From the NCBI RefSeq assembly GCF_016919405.1, contig NZ_CP070354.1, positions 310,001-374,000 on the forward strand: DNA of 64,000 bases. Direction: 5' to 3'. This document shows positions 10,927-19,664 of the stretch, piece by piece. The notes beneath the pieces are model-generated. The model was given only the letters and a program-made list of their open reading frames with translations, was not told where the DNA came from and did not search any database. The stretch comes from Ensifer sp. PDNC004. GTDB taxonomy: Bacteria; Pseudomonadota; Alphaproteobacteria; Rhizobiales; Rhizobiaceae. Both the position numbers and the translations under genes were made by a program. Within the stretch, counting starts at the first letter, position 1, and every line of letters starts with the position of its first letter.

Positions 10927-11850
10927 ATGGATATCATTCAAAACACCGTCGCGAGCTTCATCTCGCTCGTTCCCGTCACGCTCGCGCAGAGCCTGATCCT
11001 TGCCTTCGTCGTGCTCGGGATCATGATCCCGTTCCGCATGCTGAGCTTTCCTGATCTGACCAGCGAAGGCGCATTTCCGCTCGGCGGCTGCGTCTGCGGC
11101 GTCTTGATGGCGGCCGGCATGTCGCCGCTTGCGGCAATCGCCATCGCGCTTCTCGCCGGCTTCCTCGCCGGCTGCTGTACGGCCTTCATCCATCTGCGGT
11201 TCCGGATCCACACGCTGCTTGCCGGCATCCTGATGATGACGATGCTCTATTCGATCAATCTCCGGATCATGGGCCGCTCGAACCTTTCGGTTTTCGGCGC
11301 GCCGACGGTGTTCGACTGGGCGCCGGGGCTGCAGCCGGGCTTCCCGGCAAGCAAGATCGTGGTTGCGGGGCTGATCGCACTCATCGTCTTCTTCCTGCTC
11401 TATCACTTCTTCCGCACGGAGAAGGGCACGGCCGTGCGCGCCGTCGGGGCCAACCCTGACATGGCCGAAGCGCAAGGGATCAATGTCTGGATGGCGACGA
11501 TCGGCGGCGTCGGACTGGCGGGCGCGTTTTCGGCGGCAGGCGGCGCACTGATGGTGCAGTCGCAGGGCTTTGCCGACGTCAACATGGGCCTCGGCATCCT
11601 GATCAACGGGCTTGCAGCGCTGATGATCGGCGAAGCAATCGTCGGCAAGCAGAGCGTGGCGCGCCAGCTCGCGGCACCCTTCGTCGGCGCCATCGTCTAC
11701 TACCAGCTCGTCTCCTTCTGCCTGGCGGCCGGCATGCCGCCGCCGGACCTGAAGCTGGCGACCGGGCTCTTCGTTCTTGCCATGCTGGCTCTTCCGAGCC
11801 TCAAGCGAAGCCGTGGGCCGGCACCCGCCCGCGAAACCGTTCGCGAATAA
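10927..11850 (+). CDS. ABC transporter permease (BPD_transp_2 family)
   Basis: 307 residues, mostly hydrophobic with about eight to nine membrane helices. It has the branched-chain/ribose-type permease pattern: SFPDLTSEGAFPLGG near the N-terminus and KGTAVRAVGANPDMAEAQGI as the cytoplasmic coupling loop. It forms the membrane pore of the importer. It lies 5 bp after the ATPase gene, and its stop directly precedes the kynureninase gene. Confidence 0.9.
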   Translation: MDIIQNTVASFISLVPVTLAQSLILAFVVLGIMIPFRMLSFPDLTSEGAFPLGGCVCGVLMAAGMSPLAAIAIALLAGFLAGCCTAFIHLRFRIHTLLAGILMMTMLYSINLRIMGRSNLSVFGAPTVFDWAPGLQPGFPASKIVVAGLIALIVFFLLYHFFRTEKGTAVRAVGANPDMAEAQGINVWMATIGGVGLAGAFSAAGGALMVQSQGFADVNMGLGILINGLAALMIGEAIVGKQSVARQLAAPFVGAIVYYQLVSFCLAAGMPPPDLKLATGLFVLAMLALPSLKRSRGPAPARETVRE

Positions 11851-11865
11851 ATGAGGACCACCTTC

Positions 11866-13113
11866 ATGAATGCAGTTCCTGATCTTGCCGCGATCAAGGC
11901 CATGGATGCGGCCGATGTGCTCGCCCCGATGCGCGAGCGCTTCATCCTGCCTCCGGGTCTCATCTATCTCGACGGCAACTCGCTCGGCGTCGCCTCGACC
12001 GCCGCCTTCGACGAACTTCAGAAGGCGGCGACCGTGGAATGGGGACGGGACCTCATCCGCAGCTGGAACACCGCCGGCTGGTTCGAGATGCCGCTGACCC
12101 TCGGCGATCGGGTCGGGCGGCTGATCGGGGCTGCCGCCGGCCAGACCGTCGTCTGCGACACCACCTCGATCAACATTTACAAGGCGCTGCATGCGGCGAT
12201 GGCGCTCCGGCCCGATCGCTCGGTGATCGTCAGCGAAGGCGGCAGTTTCCCGACCGACCTCTACATGGCCGAAGGCGTGGTCTCGACGCGCGCCGGTGCT
12301 TCGCTCCGGCTCGAAGGGGTCGATGCACCCGAGATCGAGGACCTGATCGACGGCAGCGTCGCCGTGGTTCTGGTCAACCATGTCAATTACAAGTCCGGCG
12401 AGCTGCGCGACATGGCGGCGCTGACCCGCAAGGCGCACGAACACGGCGCGCTGGTCATCTGGGACCTCTGCCATACGGCCGGCGCCCTGCCGGTTGATCT
12501 CGATGGCGCCAATGTCGATTTCGCCGTCGGCTGCACCTACAAGTACCTGAACGGTGGCCCCGGCGCCCCCGCCTTCATCTATGCCGCCACCCGTCACCAC
12601 GGCGATATCCGCCAGCCGCTTAGCGGCTGGTGGGGCCACGCCCGTCCCTTCGCTTTCGAAAAGCACTATGCAGCCGGCGAGGGCATTCGACGCTTCCTCT
12701 GCGGAACGCAGCCGATCCTGTCGCTGCGGGCGCTTAAGGGCGCGCTCGACGTCTGGGACGCGGTTGACATGAAGGCACTGCGCGAAAAGAGCATCGGCCT
12801 CACGGACCTCTTCATTGCGCTGGTCGAGGCGAAATGCGGTGCCTATGGCCTCGAGCTTGAAAGCCCGCGCGATGGTACCAAGCGCGGAAGCCAGGTTTCG
12901 TTCAAACACCCGAACGCCTACGAGATCATGCAGGCGCTCATTGCCCGCGGCGTCATCGGCGATTTCCGTGCACCAACGACGATGCGCTTCGGATTCACGC
13001 CGCTCTATGTGAGCTATGTCGACGTCTGGCAGGCGGTCGAAATCCTGGAAGACATCCTCGACACCGGTGCCTGGCAGGATGCGCGCTTCACGGTCCGTGC
13101 GGCCGTGACCTGA
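11866..13113 (+). CDS. kynU: Kynureninase
   Basis: 415-residue PLP enzyme cleaving kynurenine to anthranilate and alanine. YLDGNSLG near residue 34, WDLCHTAGA at 199-207 and GCTYKYLNGGPGAPAF with PLP Lys226 are diagnostic and match the position known in bacterial kynureninase. ATGs at 11851 and 11866 are both in frame; GAGGA lies between them, 8-9 nt before 11866, so the second is preferred. Being last in the importer genes' run implies that the imported compound is kynurenine or its precursor. Confidence 0.95.
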   Translation: MNAVPDLAAIKAMDAADVLAPMRERFILPPGLIYLDGNSLGVASTAAFDELQKAATVEWGRDLIRSWNTAGWFEMPLTLGDRVGRLIGAAAGQTVVCDTTSINIYKALHAAMALRPDRSVIVSEGGSFPTDLYMAEGVVSTRAGASLRLEGVDAPEIEDLIDGSVAVVLVNHVNYKSGELRDMAALTRKAHEHGALVIWDLCHTAGALPVDLDGANVDFAVGCTYKYLNGGPGAPAFIYAATRHHGDIRQPLSGWWGHARPFAFEKHYAAGEGIRRFLCGTQPILSLRALKGALDVWDAVDMKALREKSIGLTDLFIALVEAKCGAYGLELESPRDGTKRGSQVSFKHPNAYEIMQALIARGVIGDFRAPTTMRFGFTPLYVSYVDVWQAVEILEDILDTGAWQDARFTVRAAVT

Positions 13114-13126
13114 TAGATTGCAGCGT

Positions 13127-13149
13127 AGCGGGCGGCATTGTCGCCCGCT
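13127..13149 (+). terminator. Hairpin after kynureninase
   Basis: AGCGGGCG and CGCCCGCT pair over a 7-nt loop just after the kynU stop. Only a short T-rich stretch follows, so it may be a weak terminator or a stabilising 3' end. Confidence 0.45.
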
Positions 13150-13247
13150 GCATTCTTGCTCAGACGCGTACTGAGGTAGCCGCCCGCAGCGTTCGTTCAG
13201 AGCTACTGTGCCTTGGGGCGAGAGGACGGCGAACGGGGACTTAAGCC

Positions 13248-14216
13248 ATGACTGCGCCACGCTGCCCGACCCCGGACGAAATCGCCGATGCCCGCAAACG
13301 CATCGCGCCGCATTTTGCACGCACGCCGCTGGTCAGGCTCGATCTTGGGTTTCCGGACCGCCAAATTTTTCTCAAGCTGGAGACGCTGTCTCCGATCGGC
13401 GCCTTCAAGCTCCGTCCGGCCCTGAACGCTGTCTTGTCGCGCGATCCGGCCGATCTCAAAAACGGCGTCGCAGTCACCAGTTCCGGTAACATGGCCTATG
13501 GCACGGCCTGGGCGGCACGCCTTATCGGCGTGCCGATGGTTGCCTACATGTATGGCGGCGCGCCGCAGACCAAGATAGACGGCGTGCGTATGCTTGGCGG
13601 TGAGGTGCGTTTCGTCAGTGCCGAGACCTGGTGGGACTACATCACTGGCGCCGATCGCCCGGACGCGCCGGAGCTGTTGATCAATCCGGTAACCGACCAG
13701 GCGGTGCTGGCCGGCAACGGCTCCATCGGCATGGAAATCGTCGAGGACCTGCCCGAGGTCGATGTCGTGCTGACGCCCTTTGGCGGCGGCAGCATGACCA
13801 CCGGGGTGGCCAGCGCTCTTAAGGCCGCTTCCAGCCGCTGCCGTGTCTTTGCCGTCGAGGATGACAGCGCCGCACCGGTTTCGGCAGCTCTTGAGGCCGG
13901 GCAGATCGTGACGATCGAAACCCGCCCGTCCTTTATCAAGAGCATCGGTGCGCCATCGCTCGTGCCGCAGCTTTGGCCGGTCGCGCGGGACCTGATCGAT
14001 GGGGCGATTGCCGTCAGACCGGGAGAGGTGTGCGACGCGATACGGCTGCTCTTCAAGAAAGCAAAGGTGGTCGCTGAGGGAGCCGGGGCCGCCTCGCTCG
14101 CGGCCGCAACCGTCCGGCCGGATCTCAAGGGCAACATCGTCTGCGTTATCTCGGGCGGCAACATCGATGCCGAGGCCTATTCCACCGTGCTCGGCGGTGG
14201 CATTCCCTCGGCCTGA
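13248..14216 (+). CDS. Threonine/serine dehydratase-like PLP enzyme (fold type II)
   Basis: 322 residues. KLETLSPIGAFKLRPA around Lys54 is the PLP lysine segment, SSGNMAYG binds the substrate carboxylate, and FGGGSMTTG binds the cofactor phosphate. The family deaminates hydroxy-amino acids. The usual SFKxRGA is replaced by AFKLRPA, so the substrate may not be serine or threonine; hydroxyectoine-utilisation dehydratases are a related alternative. It follows kynureninase by 134 bp with a hairpin between and converges with livF. Its role in the kynurenine route is unknown. Confidence 0.82.
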   Translation: MTAPRCPTPDEIADARKRIAPHFARTPLVRLDLGFPDRQIFLKLETLSPIGAFKLRPALNAVLSRDPADLKNGVAVTSSGNMAYGTAWAARLIGVPMVAYMYGGAPQTKIDGVRMLGGEVRFVSAETWWDYITGADRPDAPELLINPVTDQAVLAGNGSIGMEIVEDLPEVDVVLTPFGGGSMTTGVASALKAASSRCRVFAVEDDSAAPVSAALEAGQIVTIETRPSFIKSIGAPSLVPQLWPVARDLIDGAIAVRPGEVCDAIRLLFKKAKVVAEGAGAASLAAATVRPDLKGNIVCVISGGNIDAEAYSTVLGGGIPSA

Positions 14217-14225
14217 GCGACTGGC

Positions 14226-14912
14226 TCAAACGCCTAGATAGCGGTCCTGAAGTTCAGGCGTCAGCGTGGCCGGTGCGCCTTCGAAGACGGTCGTCCCCTT
14301 TTCCAGGACGAAGCAACGGTCGGCAACGGGCAGCAGTTCCGAAAGCGTCTTGTCGACGACGAGGATCGATTGCCCCGATGCCTTCAGCGTACGGATCGCC
14401 GACCAGATGTCATGGCGGATGACCGGGGCAAGCCCTTCGGTTGCCTCGTCGAGAATGAGCAGGCTCGGATTGGTCATCAGCGCCCGGCCGATCGCCAGCA
14501 TCTGCTGCTCGCCGCCAGAGAGTGTGTTGGCATATTGGTCGCGCCGTTCGCCGAGGCGCGGGAAGAGCGCGGTCACCTTCTCGAAGGTCCATCCGTTGCC
14601 GCGGGCGGTGGCCACAAGGTTCTCCATGACGGTGAGATTGGGAAAGCAGCGCCGTCCTTCGGGCACGAGGCCGAGGCCGAGTCTCGCAATCCGGTGCGGA
14701 CGCAGGCCGGAGATCGTCTTGCCGGCAAAGCTGATTGCGCCCGAGCGCGGGCGCACGAGCCCGAGGATCGAATTGATCGTCGTCGTCTTGCCCATGCCGT
14801 TGCGGCCCATGAGCGCGACGACCTCGCCCTCGCGTACATCGAGGTTGACGCCGAAGAGCGCCTGGGAAGCGCCGTAGAAGGTTTCAAGGCCCTTGAGTTC
14901 GAGCAGGCTCAC
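14226..14912 (-). CDS. livF: Branched-chain-type ABC transporter ATP-binding protein LivF
   Basis: 228 residues, the short LivF form. GRNGMGKTT is Walker A, NTLSGGEQQMLAIGRALMTN is the signature region and LLILDEATEGLAP is Walker B. The start is GTG at 14912, whose GTGA overlaps the livG stop by 4 bp. It is the last gene of the leftward operon that begins with the CoA ligase and tryptophan dioxygenase, so the importer probably carries an aromatic amino acid or anthranilate rather than leucine (inference). Confidence 0.92.
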   Translation of the reverse strand: MSLLELKGLETFYGASQALFGVNLDVREGEVVALMGRNGMGKTTTINSILGLVRPRSGAISFAGKTISGLRPHRIARLGLGLVPEGRRCFPNLTVMENLVATARGNGWTFEKVTALFPRLGERRDQYANTLSGGEQQMLAIGRALMTNPSLLILDEATEGLAPVIRHDIWSAIRTLKASGQSILVVDKTLSELLPVADRCFVLEKGTTVFEGAPATLTPELQDRYLGV

Positions 14913-15658
14913 GCGGCTTCTCCCAGATAGGCCCGGCGTACTTCGGGATCGCTGCGGATTTCATCGACCGTGCCCGACGCGATGATGCGGCCATAGACCA
15001 GCACGGAAATGCGGTCCGCCAGCGCAAAGACCGCATCCATATCGTGCTCGACCAGGAGCATCGGTGCTTCGTGGCGCAGACCGTCGAGGAAGGAGGTCAG
15101 CCGCTTCGAGCCCTCCGGTCCCATGCCGGCCATCGGCTCGTCGAAGAGAAACGCCTTTGGCGATAACGCCAGCGCGATGGCGATTTCGAGCTGCCTGCGC
15201 TCGCCGTGCGAGAGTTCGGCTGCTGGCACATGGGCACGCGCGGCAAGATCGACGCGCTCCAGCATCGCCATCGCCGGTTCGATCAGGTCCTTGTCGCGGG
15301 TCACCTGGCGGAAGAAGTGGAAGCTGCTGCCCTGTCGCGCCTGCACTGCCAGCATGACGTTGCGAAGCGCCGAGAACTCCTGCGCCAGCGAAGAAATCTG
15401 GAAGCTGCGGGCGAGGCCGAGTTTGGCGCGGGCGGCCGTGTCCAGGCCGCCGATATCCTGGCCGAGAAAGCGGATCGTGCCGCTATCGGCTTTCAGTGAG
15501 CCGGCGATCTGGTGGATCAGGGTGCTTTTTCCGGCGCCGTTCGGGCCGATCAGTGCGTGGATCTGGCCGGGGCGGAGCTGAAGACTGACACCGTCGGTCG
15601 CTTTCAGCGCGCCGAAGGATTTTCTGAGATCGCGGATTTCGAGAACGGGTTCAGACAT
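14909..15658 (-). CDS. livG: Branched-chain-type ABC transporter ATP-binding protein LivG
   Basis: 249 residues. GPNGAGKSTLIHQIAG is Walker A, ELSHGERRQLEIAIALAL is the LivG-style signature, and FLFDEPMAGMGPEG is Walker B. The chosen ATG at 15658 begins MSEPVLEIRDLRKSFG and overlaps the livM stop by 8 bp; the in-frame extension upstream lies in livM and has no homology. Confidence 0.92.
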   Translation of the reverse strand: MSEPVLEIRDLRKSFGALKATDGVSLQLRPGQIHALIGPNGAGKSTLIHQIAGSLKADSGTIRFLGQDIGGLDTAARAKLGLARSFQISSLAQEFSALRNVMLAVQARQGSSFHFFRQVTRDKDLIEPAMAMLERVDLAARAHVPAAELSHGERRQLEIAIALALSPKAFLFDEPMAGMGPEGSKRLTSFLDGLRHEAPMLLVEHDMDAVFALADRISVLVYGRIIASGTVDEIRSDPEVRRAYLGEAA

Positions 15659-16622
15659 GGCGCGGCTTTCCGGAGAGGAGACCCAGCAGACCACCGCGAG
15701 CAAAGAGCACGATGCCGAGCAGGATGAGGCCGAGGAAGAACTGCCAGCGCTCGGTAATACCGCCGAGCACATATTCGAAGAAGACGAAGATCATCGCGCC
15801 GGCGACGGGGCCGAACAGCCGGCCCTTGCCGCCGAGGATGATCAGCACGATCAGTTCGCCCGACATGTGCCAAGAGAGCATCGAGGGCCCGACGAAGCGG
15901 TTGAGATCGGCATAGAGCGCGCCGGCGAGCCCGGTGATCATCGCCGAGACGGCAAAGGCGACGAGCCGGATGTTGAAGGGCGCAATGCCCACTGCCGCAA
16001 GGCGGATCCCGTTCTGCCTTGCCGCTTGCAGGGCGCTGCCGAAGCGCGAGCCTTCGACGACGCGAAACAGGAGCAGCGCTGCCATCAGGGCCGCGTAGCA
16101 GATCAGGAAGTAGGGCAGGGGCTTGGCGGTGTTGACGCCGGGAAAGGCGTTGCGCATCGACAAGGACAGGCCGTCCTCGCCGCCATAGGCCGGCCAGGAG
16201 ATGGCGAAATAGTAGATCATCTGCGCGAAGGCGAGCGTGATCATGATGAAATAGACGCCCGACGTACGCAGGCTGATCGCGCCGATCGGCAACGCGATGA
16301 GGCCGGCGACCGCGATCGCCGTAACCCAGATAATCGGCATCGACGTCGTCGCCGGAATGCCAGCGAAAAGCGGCTCGGCATTGAAGGCGTGGGTCGCAAG
16401 GATACCGGCGACGTAGCCGCCGAGGCCGAAGAACGCCGCATGCCCGAAGGAAAGCAGCCCGCCGAGCCCCAGCGCCATATTGAGGCCGACGGCGGCAAGG
16501 GCCAGCACCGCGATGCGGGTTGCGAGCGTCACATAGAAGGGTTCGCCCAGACTTGCGGCCAGGATCGGCGCGCCGAGAAGCAGGAGGGCGAGCAGCAGGT
16601 TGATTGTGGTTTCGCGGGTCAT
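15651..16622 (-). CDS. livM: Branched-chain-type ABC transporter permease LivM
   Basis: 323-residue integral membrane protein with about eight to ten helices. GLNMALGLGGLLSFGHAAFF and FFEYVLGGITERWQF follow the LivM pattern. The start ATG at 16622 has GAGGG in front; a GTG four codons upstream is less likely. It pairs with LivH to form the pore. Confidence 0.9.
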   Translation of the reverse strand: MTRETTINLLLALLLLGAPILAASLGEPFYVTLATRIAVLALAAVGLNMALGLGGLLSFGHAAFFGLGGYVAGILATHAFNAEPLFAGIPATTSMPIIWVTAIAVAGLIALPIGAISLRTSGVYFIMITLAFAQMIYYFAISWPAYGGEDGLSLSMRNAFPGVNTAKPLPYFLICYAALMAALLLFRVVEGSRFGSALQAARQNGIRLAAVGIAPFNIRLVAFAVSAMITGLAGALYADLNRFVGPSMLSWHMSGELIVLIILGGKGRLFGPVAGAMIFVFFEYVLGGITERWQFFLGLILLGIVLFARGGLLGLLSGKPRHV

Positions 16623-16630
16623 CGATACCC

Positions 16631-17620
16631 TCACGACTGCGCCGCAAACAGGCCGCTTGGCCTGAAGGCGAGGATGAGAGCCATGACGACATAGATCAGC
16701 ATCGAGGCGAGCGCTGCCCCGATCGTGGTCGCCTGCGATGCGGGCATGGTGAGTGCCAAAAGCGAGGGAAGCAGAAAGCGGCCCATCGTGTCGACGACAC
16801 CGACGATGATGGCACCGACCAGCGCGCCCTTGATCGAGCCGATGCCGCCAATGACGATGACGACGAAGGCGAGGATCAGCACCGGCTCACCCATCCCGAC
16901 CTGCACCGATTGCAGCGCGCCGACCAGTGCACCGGCAAGCCCGGCAAGCGCCGCTCCAAGCGCGAAGACCACCGTATAAAGCGTACCTATGTCGACACCG
17001 AGCGCTCCGATCATCTCGCGATCGGACTCGCCCGCCCGGATGCGCATGCCGAGCCGGGTACGGGAGATCAGCAGATAGAGGCCGATCGCGACGGCGATAC
17101 CGACGCCGATGATCGCCAACCGGTAGAGCTGGTACTGGCCGCCGCCCGGAAGCGGCACCGCGCCCTGGAGCACGGGCGGGATGTCGAGATAGAGCGGGAA
17201 CGAGCCGAAGAGCCAGCGGGCGCCTTCCGACAGGACCAGGATCAGCGCGAAGGTGGCGAGCACCTGATCGAAATGATCGCGGTCATAGAGCCTGCGAATG
17301 ACGGCGACCTCGATGATCGCGCCGACGCCGGCGGCGGCCGCAAGGCTCGCGATCAACCCGATCCAGAAGGAGCCTGTCGCGGCTGCGACCGTCGCGCAGG
17401 CAAAGGCGCCGATCATGTAGAGCGAGCCGTGTGCCAGGTTGATCAGACCCATGACGCCAAAGATCAGCGTCAGGCCGGCGGCCATCAGAAACAGCATCAC
17501 ACCGAGCTGGAGCCCGTTGAGCAGTTGTTCGATCAGAAGTGCGGTGAACAAGAGACCGGTCCAAGCTTCATTCGGGACGACACGGATCATCGACCGGATG
17601 CCGGCATCGAAGCCGGGCAT
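16631..17620 (-). CDS. livH: Branched-chain-type ABC transporter permease LivH
   Basis: About 329 residues with eight or so membrane helices. GLINLAHGSLYMIGAF and RAGESDREMIGALGVDI (EAA-like cytoplasmic loop) are family marks. The start is unsure: TTG 17638, ATG 17620 and ATG 17590 are all in frame and none has a strong ribosome site. 17620 is given as the middle choice. It starts about 21 bp after livK. Confidence 0.87.
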   Translation of the reverse strand: MPGFDAGIRSMIRVVPNEAWTGLLFTALLIEQLLNGLQLGVMLFLMAAGLTLIFGVMGLINLAHGSLYMIGAFACATVAAATGSFWIGLIASLAAAAGVGAIIEVAVIRRLYDRDHFDQVLATFALILVLSEGARWLFGSFPLYLDIPPVLQGAVPLPGGGQYQLYRLAIIGVGIAVAIGLYLLISRTRLGMRIRAGESDREMIGALGVDIGTLYTVVFALGAALAGLAGALVGALQSVQVGMGEPVLILAFVVIVIGGIGSIKGALVGAIIVGVVDTMGRFLLPSLLALTMPASQATTIGAALASMLIYVVMALILAFRPSGLFAAQS

Positions 17621-17641
17621 CCGGGTGACGGGCGACAAGCG

Positions 17642-18781
17642 TTACATGCTGCACTTGTCCGCGTAGGCGTCCTTGTGGTCTTCGAAGGCGGTGGCGATGA
17701 TCTTGTTGGTGAGCACGCCGTCGGCTTCCTTCACCACCTCGCGAACGTAGATGTTCTGGATCGGGTGGTTGTTGTTGTTGAAGACGAACTTGCCGCGCAC
17801 CGACTGGAAGTCGGCTGCCTTAAGTGCTGCGCGGAAGGCGTCCTTGTCCTTGACGCTCGCTTTGGAAAGGGCGGCAAGGATCAGGTTTGCCGTGTCCCAG
17901 CTCTGTGCCGCGTAAATCGAGGGCAGGCGCTTGTATTCGGCCTTGAAGGCTTCGACGAACTTCTTGTTGGCCTCGTTGTCGAGGTCCTTCGACCAGGTTG
18001 CCGAGTTCTTGACGCCAAGGGCAGCATCGCCGATCGCCGGCAGGACGTCCTGGCTGAAGGAGAAGCCGGGGCCCATGACCGGGATATTCACGCCCGACTG
18101 GGCATATTGCTTCATGAAGGCGATGCCCATGCCGCCGGGCAGGAAGAAGTAGACGCTGTCGGCGCCCGAGGCGCGGATCTGGGCGATCTCGGCTGCATAG
18201 TCGGTCTGGCCGACCTGCGTGTAGATCTCGCCGGCAAGTGCACCCTTATAGTAGCGTTTGAACCCGGTCAGCGCGTCCTTGCCGGCCGGATAGTTGGGCG
18301 CCAGGATGAAGGCGTTCTTGTAGTCCTTGTTGGCGTATTGCCCCATCGCCTCGTGGAAGTTGTCGTTCTGGTAGGCGACGTTGAAGTAGTTCGGATTGCA
18401 GTTCGCACCGGCAAGCGCCGACGGGCCGGCGTTCGGCGAGAGATAGATCACGTCCTGCGCCACCGTGTTCGGCACGACGGCCATTGCGAGGTTCGACCAG
18501 ATGATGCCCGTCATCAGGTCGACCTTGTCGCCCTGGATCATCTTCTCGGCGATCTGCACCGCAAGTTCCGGCTTCTGGGCATCGTCCTCGATCACCAGTT
18601 CGACGTCCTTGTTGCCCGACTGCTTGATCGCCAGGGTGAAGGCGTCGCGCATGTCGATGCCCAGGCCGGCGCCGCCGCCTGAAAGCGTGGTGATGACGCC
18701 GATCTTCACCGGCTCGGCATGGGCAAGGCTCGATGTCGCAAGCGAAAGGCCAAGAAGGCCCGCGGCCAGAATGCGGTTCAT
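17642..18781 (-). CDS. livK: Branched-chain-type ABC transporter substrate-binding protein LivK
   Basis: 379 residues with a signal peptide cleaved after AHA at about residue 22. PVKIGVITTLSGGGAGLGID opens the periplasmic binding fold of the aromatic/branched-chain family (Peripla_BP_6). It lies 42 bp downstream of tryptophan 2,3-dioxygenase in the same operon, so an aromatic ligand such as tryptophan, kynurenine or anthranilate is proposed. Confidence 0.9.
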   Translation of the reverse strand: MNRILAAGLLGLSLATSSLAHAEPVKIGVITTLSGGGAGLGIDMRDAFTLAIKQSGNKDVELVIEDDAQKPELAVQIAEKMIQGDKVDLMTGIIWSNLAMAVVPNTVAQDVIYLSPNAGPSALAGANCNPNYFNVAYQNDNFHEAMGQYANKDYKNAFILAPNYPAGKDALTGFKRYYKGALAGEIYTQVGQTDYAAEIAQIRASGADSVYFFLPGGMGIAFMKQYAQSGVNIPVMGPGFSFSQDVLPAIGDAALGVKNSATWSKDLDNEANKKFVEAFKAEYKRLPSIYAAQSWDTANLILAALSKASVKDKDAFRAALKAADFQSVRGKFVFNNNNHPIQNIYVREVVKEADGVLTNKIIATAFEDHKDAYADKCSM

Positions 18782-18823
18782 GCTGTTCTCCTCTTTGTTG
18801 GTTCCCTTTTGGGTTGTGTTCTA

Positions 18824-19660
18824 TCAGAGACCCGTGCGCACGTGCCAGAGCTCGGGGAAAAGTTCCACTTCGAGCATCTTTTTCAGATAGGACGCGCCGG
18901 ATGTGCCCCCGGTTCCGCGTTTCATGCCGATGATACGCTCGACCGTCGTGACGTGGTTGAAGCGCCAGCGGCGGAAATAGTCCTCGAAATCGACCAGCTT
19001 CTCGGCAAGCTCGTAGAGCATCCAGTAGCGTTCCGGATCGCGGTAGACGGTCTGCCAGCCGGCAAAGACCTTGTCGCTTTCGGTACGCGTCTCGCGCCAA
19101 TCGGTCTTGTCCGCTTCCGCGCCGACGTCGAAGCCGTTGCGCGAAAGCAGCCGGATCGCCTCGTCGTAGAGCGACGGCGCTGAAAGGATCGCTTCCAGCT
19201 TTTCCATGATGTCGGGGCGGTGCGCATGGGGGCCGAGCATCGCGACATTGCGGTTGCCGGCAAGGAACTCGATCGCCCGGTACTGCCAGGACTGGAAACC
19301 GGAGGATTGGCCGAGCGATTCGCGGAACGTGGTGTATTCGCTCGGGGTCATCGTGCGCAGCACGTCCCAGGCGCTGTTCAGCTGCTCGAAGATGCGGGCG
19401 ACGCGGGTCAGCATCTTGAAGGCGGGTTCCAGCCGGTCGTCGCGGATCGAGCGGACCGCCGCATTGATCTCGTGCAGCGCGAGCTTCATCCAGAGCTCGG
19501 ACGTCTGATGCTGGATGATGAACAGCATCTCGTCATGGGCTTTGGAAAGCGGCTCTTGTGCGTCCAGCACCTTTTCCAGCATCAGGTAGTCGCTGTAGGA
19601 CATGCGTCCCTTGAACGACATTTGGGCGCCTTCTTTCGAAGGGTCGTATGACTTGCTCAT
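18824..19660 (-). CDS. kynA: Tryptophan 2,3-dioxygenase
   Basis: 278-residue heme enzyme opening the indole ring of tryptophan to N-formylkynurenine. [14 protein letters not shown] carries the distal His51, [13 protein letters not shown] the proximal heme ligand His236, and [13 protein letters not shown] the substrate-binding loop. The length fits bacterial tetrameric TDO. It starts 4 bp after the CoA ligase stop, showing that ring opening and anthranilate activation share a transcript. Confidence 0.96.
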   Translation of the reverse strand: MSKSYDPSKEGAQMSFKGRMSYSDYLMLEKVLDAQEPLSKAHDEMLFIIQHQTSELWMKLALHEINAAVRSIRDDRLEPAFKMLTRVARIFEQLNSAWDVLRTMTPSEYTTFRESLGQSSGFQSWQYRAIEFLAGNRNVAMLGPHAHRPDIMEKLEAILSAPSLYDEAIRLLSRNGFDVGAEADKTDWRETRTESDKVFAGWQTVYRDPERYWMLYELAEKLVDFEDYFRRWRFNHVTTVERIIGMKRGTGGTSGASYLKKMLEVELFPELWHVRTGL

Positions 19661-19664
19661 ATTT

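Noticed and set aside
10789..13320. Long open frame (about 840 codons) on the minus strand across the permease, kynU and flanks
   Set aside because: It lies opposite well-supported genes, is rich in Arg/Asp/His runs typical of GC-rich antisense frames, and shows no recognisable domain.
16604..18682. Long plus-strand open frame opposite livH and livK
   Set aside because: It mirrors conserved transporter genes; its composition is antisense-like and it has no ribosome site.
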